Assembly: GCA_026119935.1 (NCBI GenBank)
Contig: JALRMH010000010.1
Coordinates: 248,001 to 312,000 of the forward strand
Direction: 5' to 3'
Source: Endothia cerciana
Taxonomy: Eukaryota; Ascomycota; Sordariomycetes; Diaporthales; Cryphonectriaceae
DNA: 64,000 nt
Part shown: piece by piece, positions 44,675-54,300 of the stretch
Layout of the letters: every line of letters begins with the position of its first letter
How positions within the stretch are numbered: position 1 is the stretch's first letter
The notes under the pieces: generated by a model
What the model was told of the DNA's origin: nothing
The model's input: only the letters and a program-made list of their open reading frames with translations
The model's database searches: none
Made by a program: the position numbers and the translations under genes

Positions 44675-45100
44675 ATGACGATTCAAATGTGAGTCCCAAC
44701 CCCAGAGGCACGGTCACGCCCTGTGAACGCGGCTACCAGCAGTCGAGCTCACAAAGAGTTGCAGGCCAATGCCATCTTCCTATACCAGAAGAACACGGAG
44801 CTGAGATTGCGCGTCAGGGGCCCGGAGGAGGCGCGCAGGGCGGCGGAGGTGGACCGCGACACATATAAGGAACGGCTTGAGGCGGCGGGGGCGGCCTGCA
44901 GGAGGCTGCAGCTGGAGAAGAGCACATGGCAGCAGTCGAGCAGGGACGAAGTAACGGAGGTACTGCGGGAGGTTGGAGGTGCTCCGCGAAAGGATGAGGC
45001 AACAGCTAGAAGAGACGAGATCGACGGCGGCGAGGGTTTGGCCGAGGAAGGGCGCGGGACCGACGGGTGGTGCGGACCAGCTGCCAGTTGCGTAAGATGA
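44675..45100 (+). CDS. Possible small coiled-coil protein
   Basis: The frame 44743-45100 encodes a strongly helical, charged sequence (AHKELQANAIFLYQKNTELR, then EARRAAEVDRDTYKERLEAA and ACRRLQLEKSTWQQSSRDEV) that looks like a genuine coiled coil. A possible first exon 44675-44688 (ATG ACG ATT CAA AT) with GTGAGT and a CAG acceptor at 44742 joins in phase to give a 123-residue protein starting MTIQIRAHKELQ. The last ~35 residues are low-complexity. It could instead be the tail of a transposase-like or other degraded gene. I do not recognise a family. Confidence 0.3.
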
Positions 45101-45573
45101 AGCTCGTACGGTGATGTCAGAACGCCATATCGTTGGTTGAATTACCTAAGGATCATCATTCCCAAATGCTCGGAGCCTTTCAGCCGGGACAGTGGAGGCG
45201 AACGAGGAGGTTTGGGAGTGTGGATTTCTTTGTGGGTGTTGCGGCGGTGCTCGTGCTAAATATGTGCTAGGTGTCTTCCAGAGGGTTGTGATCGGGCGTT
45301 TACGCTGACGGTGCAAACACATGTGGCAGCGGACGCATACATACACTTATATGAGAAAGTTGAATACTTCATTTGCCGTCTTCGGCGCTTATGAGCTACA
45401 CTCCTTCGAGGCCATCTCTTCATTCGACCCCTGGTGACTTCCATAGCCCCAATATCCCTCAGTTCCACTAAACTCCGTGGGTTTGTATCATGCAAGCACT
45501 TCCGCGCTCAGCGTGCTCAGAGCTCTTTTTCTCCCCACTAGTCATGACCGCTACATGACCTCGTCACCACGTC
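45101..45573. other. Intergenic, 3' side of the sirtuin gene
   Basis: No gene seen. It carries the 3' untranslated region and terminator of the minus-strand sirtuin gene. Confidence 0.5.
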
Positions 45574-48500
45574 TCAAATCCGTGTGAACCGTCTGCTGTC
45601 GTAGACAGACATCTGGCTCAACGTTGCCGCAGCCTCGCTCTCTCGGTGCAGCTGGCGATTGGGACTATCATCAGGCACGGGTACGACCGGCATCGGCGGC
45701 GAGAGACTTGGGACGACCGGGCGACCAAAGTGAAGCGGGGGGGATTCTACCAGAAGCGGATGCTGGCTTAGACTTGACGCAGGCGGGAGCGGTGTGCTGT
45801 CGGATGTTGACAAGCCGAAGGTACCATTCTGCGGCAGTGCTGTGAAGTCGAGAAACCGGCGCGGAGGCGAAAAGTTTCTTGACAGCGGATCTCCGTAGCC
45901 GAAGGCACGATTGCGCCAGTGATGCGGGGAAAGGATAGGCGACATGTCGGGCGACATATCAGGCGGCGGTCCTGGCGATACAATCGGCTCGAGGTAGCTG
46001 GGTGGGGTGACTGTGCTCGGGCTGTTGAAATGACTTTGGCCTAGAGTCAAGTGCAGGAACGAGTCCCTGTGCTCGAGATGAGCCGCTCGCAGGGGTGCCA
46101 ATATGATGGGCTCATGTGGTGTCTGAGGTTGTGAACGGTCTACCGTCGCAGGCACCGGCTGGGGACGAAGTGGAGGTACCGGAAGAATGGGCTTCTGGTT
46201 TACGTGTAAGTCGATAGCGCCTTGGCCATGTGCGGCATGCCCTGATTGAGAAAGAGACTTTGCCCCCTTCGCCTGGAACACGGCTCTAGTCTTTGCTTTT
46301 GTGTTGCCAGTGGATGTGTCGCATCGTGAGGATGGGTCGGAGGAAGATCTGGCCTCCCCGAAGATCGCCTTGGGCTTCCTGATCCTATGATTTGACTTGA
46401 CCGCGTCGACGATCGAGTTGCCTTCGCCAACAGCAGTGGGACTGGTATTAGGGACAGTCACTTCGACGAGGACTGTGTTCACTTGTGGGGCTAAATCCGT
46501 GGCCACTTCCTTCTTGACCAAGGGTGAAGGGACTGCTTGGCCTTCATGATCCTTGAGCGGCTTAAACTGAGCTTCGACGGTCTTGGATGGAGCCGTAAAA
46601 CATGAACTCTCTTGTTGGCATTGTTGCACTTTTGCACCAGACTTGGTTCTGGCAGGCTTGCGGGGAGGTTTCGCTTGCTTTGTTGCGGGTTCCAATGTGG
46701 CAGCAGCACCGAGAAGCGTGAGCCTACTCTTCGTATTCTTAGTACGAGGACCGCGTCTAGTCCCGACAGGCTCAGCCGATGTTGCTGAGTCTTGCTTCGC
46801 TGAAGCGCTTTTCGCCGGCAGAGCTGCCGTTGTGGACGCTGGCACGGTCCTCGAAGCCGGTTGAAGTGCAAGCGGCTTCACTTCACGTCCGCTCATCTTG
46901 GCCAAGTCCGTCATGATCTTCATTGTCCAGTAGACTGCATTTTGTTTGCAGTCTCGGAAAGCGGCCGGCCGCTTGGGCACGGGCTTGTTGTCTCCAGGCG
47001 GCTTTTCGTTCTTCAGCTTCTCCGGTTTCACGGGCTTGTTCGGTCTCCTGCTCTTCTGAGTCGCCACTATAGCCGCAGCCGGCTTCATCTCTGGATTTTC
47101 AGCATCCTCGGTTTTCTTTAGCCGCTTGTTGTCCTTCTTTTCTGCTTCATCCTTCGCAGGGCGACGTCTCTTCGTGTTTCTTGGCTCCTCCTCGACAGAT
47201 CCAGGAGGCAGCCACATGATAGGCTTTTTCTCTTTCAAGTCCTCCACCCAAGCATCGCAGTCCATCTCAATCCAGAAGTCGAAGACGTCGGCCCAGACGC
47301 TGTCGGCTGGTTTCGTATAATTGACAAAGATAACCTTGCCGTCCTTTCGATTATGCACTGTCTTGGCAAATTCTCTGACGACAGTTTTCAGGCCGTGGAC
47401 CTTCAGACTCGTTCCCATGACGATGAGCATATCGGGTGATAGGGAGATATCATGTTGTATAATGGTCGAGATTCGTTGGGACTCGGGGTGCTCCTCACCG
47501 TAGAGAACAATGTCAGGGCGTAGTTTTCCGACACCGAGCGCACGTTTCCCACGCTCCTGTCTGGCAACGGTGGCGTCTTCACACCGAGGACAAGGCGGCT
47601 GTTGGCCCGACATCGTCTGCAACTCCCGGTCACCCTCGTCCCAGTCGGCAACGCATCCGCACTGAAAGCAGCGTAGGGCGCGGAGCGAGCCGTGAAGGAA
47701 GACGCATTCTACGCCTTTGTTTTGTTCTGGGGCTGAGGGGCCGGAATATGCTCTTGCAACGGGCTTGTCAGTGGTGGGCTTGGTCGAGCTCGGTTCGAGC
47801 GGCTGCGAGCTAGCTGCCGCGCCGTCCTGTTCACGCTCTTCACCACTCTGCACGCCGCACTGTTGGTCTTGTTCACTCTTGCCACCAGCCACCCCTTCAT
47901 CTCCGCCACTTGATTGCCGATGATCGATGTCGACTTTTTCCACGAGGCCCGACGGCGCTCCCTGACTCTCGGCGAGCAAGTTTCCTTCGGGGGAGTTTCC
48001 TTCGGGGGAGGCCAGCCCATCCACGGCATGTTGGGACGCATCTCGGGCAACGAGGGGACAAGAGATATTTGGAACGGCTGCAGGCTGATTGTTGTTGTTA
48101 CCGGGATTTCGTGGGGTGGCGGATCCGGCCAGACCTCTTGAAACTCGTGTTGAGAAACGCCCTCGGCTTCCTGGGCCAAGGAGAAGACGCGTCGAAAGAC
48201 CGACCTTGTCTTCGAGGAGATCGATGTTCTGCGTGTAGCAGCGGACCATTTTCCCGGCTTTTGAGAGGTGACTGATGAAGTGATGACAGCCGGTTGGAGA
48301 GGCATCTCGAGATTTCTGGCGGAGATTCGTGGCGAAGGTGTAGAAGACGGAGGTCTTCAGAGGGTCCGACCAGATGGAGGCATCGAAAAGCTCACGGCCT
48401 TTGAGGGTCGATAGGGAGCGCCTGAGGGTAGAAGACCGATTGAAATGTTCTTGTGATAAGGATGGCTGACTGTCATCGTTCTCGTCTTCGTCGCCGCCCT

Positions 48501-49643
48501 CGTCTTCACCAGAAACTGGCGAACTAGGTCTACTGCTGGAAGGAGGCGGCTCAGTAGATCGCTGGTCAAACAGGTCGGAGAGGTGAGACGGAGGCGAAGA
48601 CAGAGGAGAACTGGAAGTCGTGTGTGGTGCGGATTTTGATGGTGGTGGTTTCGGAGTTGAAAGGTCTGAAGACAAAGTAGACGCTAGGTCTGCTTGGTCT
48701 GCAATTAGAGGGTGGACGGAATGCCTAGGTCTCGATTGACGAGTGGCTGCGTCCCGATCTGGGGGCTTCAACATAGGTGCTGCTGCTCCTGTCCGTGCCC
48801 GTTCCTGTGCTTGTGCAGCTGCAGAGCTGTGCCTGGACGACTGCCGAGACGATACGGGTTGAACTGCGGCTCGTATACCAGAATGCGGCTCGTCCTTCTG
48901 GTCCTTGCCCTCCGGGGATGCATTTGGGCCATTAGAGGGAGCTCCAACCTCAGCATGACCAACCCCGCCCCCGTCTTCGCCAGGGAAGACAAAATCACCA
49001 GCCAGGACTGACTGCTCAGACAACAACACCACCTCCTCCTCGCCCGGGTCTTGTGCGTCCTGGTCGCCGTGACCAGCTCCGACCCGGACCTCCGCGTCCA
49101 CATACGGCTTTGGCCCGGCCTTTGGCGAAGCATCATCGCCATAGCTGCTGGACTGCGATGTGCTATCGGTGTTGCTGTCGTTCGATCCCGACTGGTCCTC
49201 GTCAGAGCTAGTGGCCTTCGTGCTGTCGCCTTCGGTCGGGCAACCTGGATTTTCGCCTGAGATTGCGGGGACCACCTCGAAGCTATCCTCTACTGGAGGT
49301 GATGTCTTCCTACGTTTTCGAGGCCGCTCGTCCGGTCCGTTGTCGTCGGAGTGGCTCCCACATACTTGAGACTTGGCCGTGCCTAGTCTGGATGCGGCAT
49401 CAAACTGGCTCTGAATCATGGAGTACAACCCATTCTCCGATCGAAAGTCCTGCACCTTGTGCGTTAGCTGGACATGGCCCCAGGAGATCACGAGAGGAAG
49501 GATGAAGTAATACTGACGGGAATCCCGGAGTTGGTACTGATTCCAGCTCCCGTGATGACTACAACCTTCTTGGCCTTCCATAATGCGTCGGCTATATTCT
49601 GGAGGCGGTCTGCCGACCCGGCTGGGACGTGAAGCGTGGGCAT
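45574..49643 (-). CDS. Large Sir2-family NAD-dependent protein deacetylase (Hst3/Hst4-like)
   Basis: Exons are 49518-49643 and 45574-49449 (GTCAGT..TGCAG, phase 0), giving 1,333 residues. Sirtuin landmarks: KAKKVVVITGAGISTNSGIP | DFRSENGLYS (residues ~25-52) for NAD binding, LFDASIW (~396), the QNID motif (~449-452), catalytic HGS (His628), zinc-binding pairs CFQCGC and CPRC, and DMLIVMGTSLKVHGLKTVV. The enzyme presumably deacetylates histones in the nucleus. The GISTNSGIPDFRS form with LEDKVGLST resembles the Hst3/Hst4 branch that removes H3K56 acetyl marks. Two large disordered Ser/Asp/Glu-rich insertions split the catalytic core (about residues 60-390 and 465-618). A ~500-residue C-terminal tail has a basic nuclear-localisation-like KRRRPAKDEAEKKDNKRLKK and Pro-rich segments. 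The start is MPTLHVPAGSADRL; the frame upstream is leader sequence. No internal intron is needed. Confidence 0.92.
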
Positions 49644-51348
49644 CTTAGGCAAGAAAGAGTCTTGAGGCCGAGGTGCTTTCCGATCCTCCAGACGACCGAG
49701 ACAAGCCTTGACGTGAGGCGCGTGGCCCCACGGCCGATGACCCGCGACACCAACTTTGTTCAAGGCCCTGCGACACCAGAACCAAGCCTTCGCCGAGAGG
49801 GAAGCTCAAAGCCGTGTACCTGATTCCATCAGACCATTCGAGGGGTTGATATTGCGCGCATGCGACCGGGGCATTCGTGTCTTGGGAGGTGCGTGGACGG
49901 GAGTTGAGGCCCACAGAAGAGTTGGAGACCCAAGACTGTCTATGTGAACCAAAACTTAGGTGAGGTCGGAAATCATTTAGCTTGATCTGGTCTCTCGAGT
50001 CCGAGCGATATCGACCGGTACCGTCTTCCTCGCGTCACGCTACGGGGTCGCGTGGTTCGACGGTGGGGATGTCCAGTTGGAGCTACCTCAGCAAGGATGC
50101 CGATATATAAGTGATCCCAGAAGGCGCAGGCCATACAGAGTGGTGCTGCTGGCGACTCCGGCGGAACTCCGGCGATCTGGAGGGCGAGGAATCTGTTTGC
50201 GAAGCCGTCTGTCTTGACCGCGGGTCTCCAGACAGAACTGCAAGCGCTGGGGGGCCCTTCGTCGAACCACCACAATTTTCTATATATTCTGGTCGGGATT
50301 CGTCGGGACCGCAGTATCAAGGGCTCCAGTCATTTAAAGGGCAGCCCTGTGAGGGATTGTCGAGGGAGAAGTCGACCTCGATATCGTAGTTCTCCGCCCG
50401 TGGACGCGTTGGACCCGGACAGACAGGGGGGGGGGGGTAAGGGCGGAGGTTCAAGGTACCGAGGGCTGACTTCGCAGAGCCGTCGAGGCGCTTCTGAGGG
50501 TGGGATGTAATGAGTTGTCGCGTCGTGGGTCGTGGCGTGCCCTGATAGGGCTGTCCATGGAGGGATGGGAGGCCGTCGTGGTCGTTAGTGGTGATGTCAA
50601 AGGTATACTGGTGTCAGATGCTGTTCAACAAGCGGTATCTGGGCCCCAGAGGCGCGAGATGCCGTCCACAACAACTCCGCACGGGCCAGATCCGGTCCCG
50701 AGCTGGACCCCTGGCACGCCTGGGCGGCGTGTGCGACCATCCCCGCAGCGCGCTAGTGGGAACCCGAACCCCCCCCCTGTTGATGAAGATCTCCACCCGC
50801 TGTTCAGAGGGTCACAGGCTACTATGTACCTGCCACAGGCCCCCCAGGCCACAGCCCATAGGCTGAGGCCGACACTGACACATTCCACCCGCATGAGGGG
50901 CCGAGACACGAAGTCCAGGATGCCCTTGGAGAACACACAAAGACAGGTACGGATCTAGCCGACGGGAGAGGCGAGGGGCTTTCAGAGAGTCTCCTCCACC
51001 GATGTTGAAGGGCCATGGACCTCGAAGGCGGCTCTACAACTAACTGGACTGCAGGCCAGGTCACAGATGAGGTCCTCCTCAACCATGCCTCTCCCCCTGA
51101 CCTTGAAGATCCGACCTGGCAGGTGGCTCCCAGGAGCGAGGCGCATGCTTGATAAGGGTTAGCCTATTTCGCAGTACCGACAACCACCCCCGGCCTCTAA
51201 TTCCCCATGCCATCCGATGTGAGTCCGGATGTGTCATACGGGAGATATACCATCTGGGCGGCTTCTTACCTGAGTCATACTTAATACCTGTGCTACCAGG
51301 TTTCCAGTTCACTGGGCTTCTCTGGTTTCCATCAATGATCTATGCAAG
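49644..51348. other. Divergent 1.7-kb region between the sirtuin and ABC transporter genes
   Basis: No gene is supported. There is a G11 run near 50427 and GC-rich frames without signatures. Upstream exons of the ABC transporter could in principle lie in the last few hundred bases, but I could not define one. Confidence 0.45.
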
Positions 51349-54300
51349 ATGGCCGCATCGTCCTGGGCCGGCTGGCTCACCAACCGGCTATTCTTGAACA
51401 AGAAGCAACACGATGGACCTATGGCTACCGATCCGCTGCTCTACTACGTTTCGCCCTTGCAGCTATGGCTGGGACAGCTGGTATCGGCCGTCAACAAGAT
51501 GGGAACAATGGAGAACGAGTGGCTCCCCAGCTTCAAGACGGCCAGTGCCCACCTCCGGTCCGTCTTCGCGAAGATCCGGTCAGAGCACGGCGCCAAGACG
51601 GCCTTCTTCTTGCAATGGGAGACCGGCGGCATGCTCTTATTGGGTGTGACTCTCGAGGTAGGCGGTCCAGAGCATATGAAGCGTATGTCTGCTCACAAGC
51701 GATCACAGTTGATATACTCCGTAGCCTCAGTTGGCGCCCCTCTGCTCTTGCGACAATTGCTGTTGGACACCCACAACATGACGCTGGCCTGGCTGCTGGT
51801 CGGCGCCAACATCATCGCTACTCTGGCAGGCAGAGCAAAAAATCAGGTGGTTCGAACGCAGAGTACGTGGGTCGAGGTCATGCTCCGTACCTCCATATTC
51901 GAGAAGAGTCTGCGCCTGTCTCCGGCAGCCAGGAGGGCGCACCCTGCAGCGCAGATCATCAATATGAGTGCCGTGGACGTGGACTTCGTGTCAGTTTTCG
52001 TCCTGAAGGTTCACGACATCTGGGTCTGGCAAGTACCACCACTGCACCTTCCTCAGCGCCTTCCTCAGGATGATCAACAACATGATCACAAGAGCATATC
52101 CTCATGGCTGCCTGATGTTCCCCGTTTCTCTTCTTTCTTAACTGTCTCTTCCTGTCATCCCCATCCCCATCCCCATCCACCATACCGGTCTAGACGACAT
52201 CAGGACGCCCTCAAGATCACTTAAGACTTCGGTCTTGCTCCTCTGCCAGTACTGCAACGGCCTCCCTGAATTTGGATCCAATCTCGGTCTCATCCTGTGT
52301 CATCCACCACTTCTTGTCCTCCCCGGTCTCCTGCTGGACGCTGTCCAAATCCGTCTCCAAGATGGCCTCCCTGTCCCTCACCTTCGGCACCACCATCCTG
52401 GAGCTGGTCATCCTCACGGTCATACTGTGCTCCGACAAGACTCCTCCTGTCATGGTTCATGTCCTGTCTAAGAAGTCCTTCGATACTGAGGCCATCATTG
52501 AGGAGTTCCCTGACTACCTTGGGCCTATCTTTTCCTCATGATCTTTACGCTGTCATGAAGTCGGCTGCCCCACCTACTGTCGCCTGGTTCAAGACTGTAC
52601 CTGATACCTATCAGAATTTCTGGGCTGTCTACTTGTTGGTCCTCGAGAAGCAGTCCTCACGGCCGAGGATCTACGTGGGACCCGGGACTGATGTCCAGGG
52701 TGGAGTTCGTCGACGCATGCTCAACTATGATACCAATAAACCGGTCCCTCGAAACGTCATAAGCTCTCTCTCAGAAGGGTATACCATCACGCACAAGGGG
52801 CTTCTATGCTAGGCGCCGATCCCCAGTGCTGCTGTCATCCCCCGTATATCGACTCCCTCCTCGGAAGCCTACCGACTGAGGAGCAACAAGCAACCGAGGG
52901 ATTACTGCAAGAAGAACCCCAGCAGCCACAAAAACGCCATCAAACGCAACAAGAAGAACAGCGTCGAGGAGTAGAGACACTATTGCGATGTCTGCGATTA
53001 TGCCTTCACCACGCTCGCCAAGCTGAGGCAGCATCTCCGGGGACCGAAACACGCTTTGTAGGTTGCTCTTCAAGGTGGGATGAAGAGGTATTATTGTGCT
53101 GTCTGCGATTACCAATTCACCAGGACGGCCGATCTCACCAGACACAACAATACAAAATCGCATCTTGGTCGTGCTGGGCTGCTTCAGTTGCTGGACGTCT
53201 CCGACAGCCAGCAGTCCTTAAACTCTTACCACGATTCTACAATCTTGGACGACCACCATTGCCACCATCTCAGCTGTCCTGCTTCCGACAGCCAGCAAAC
53301 AATCTTGTATGGCCATTGCCACCAATTTGGACCAGGGACCGTCTTGCTTCGGACAATTTTGGACCACCATTGCTACCATCTATAACCGGCACGAGTCTGC
53401 CGGATCATCCGCTGTCTAGACACCCCACATCATGTCAAAACTCATCCTTCGCCATGTTCACCATCACTAACCATGTTTAACTCTGTAGCCCGCTACAGAT
53501 CATCGCCATTGTTGTGCTGGCTGCCGGCATCATCGGCCCCGCGGCATTCGTCGGCTTCCTGTTACTGCTGATAATGTTCTTCGGCCAGAGCATGTCCAGT
53601 CAGATCTGCCGCGGGGCGGTGGTCAAGTACGTCCACCTCAATGATCAACGTCTAGGGCCCCTGCGCGAGCTCCTCAACAACATCAAGAGCGTCAAGGCCA
53701 CGGCCTATGAGTTCGTGTTTCGCGACCGGGTGTCGGGCGTCAGGAATGAACAGCTGAAGGCCCTCTGGGTCTATCTCTCCATGGCCTTCTGTTTATTTTC
53801 TGCAATCAATGACAGCATCCCAAGCTTCACGGCCGCCACTGCCTTCCTGGTCTACTACTTGACCGGGCATCAGTTGACCGCGGCCGTGGTCTTCCCGGCA
53901 CTGGCGTATTTCAATCTCCTTAGCGAGCCCGTCTTCTTCGCTTCAACGGCTGTGACCAGGCAGGCGGCCGTACTGCCGTCGCTCAGGCGCATCAGGGCAC
54001 TGATGGCCGCTGAGGAGTCGGGCTTGATTGCACAGTCCTCCAACACGAGCATCTCGGGAGCGGCGATAGCGTTCAAAAATGCGTCCTTCGCCTACTCATC
54101 CTATCAAGATGGTCCAGCCGAGAGCCGGAAACTCGAGGTTGGCGACCTTGTCATTCCCCGAAACAAGCTGACCGCGATCATCGGGCCCACGGGAAGTGGC
54201 AAGTCGAGCCTGCTTCAAGCCATCCTCGGCGAGATGACGCTCGATGGGTCCATCGAGATACATGGGACCCTCGCATATGTTGCTCAGGACCCATGGATAA

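Noticed and set aside
52033..53498. GT-AG alternative (GTACCA donor, CTACAG acceptor) for ABC transporter intron 1
   Set aside because: It is in frame and cannot be excluded, but it gives IWVWQIIAI without the conserved Pro-Leu, and its donor is weaker than GCAAGT. I kept it only as the second choice.
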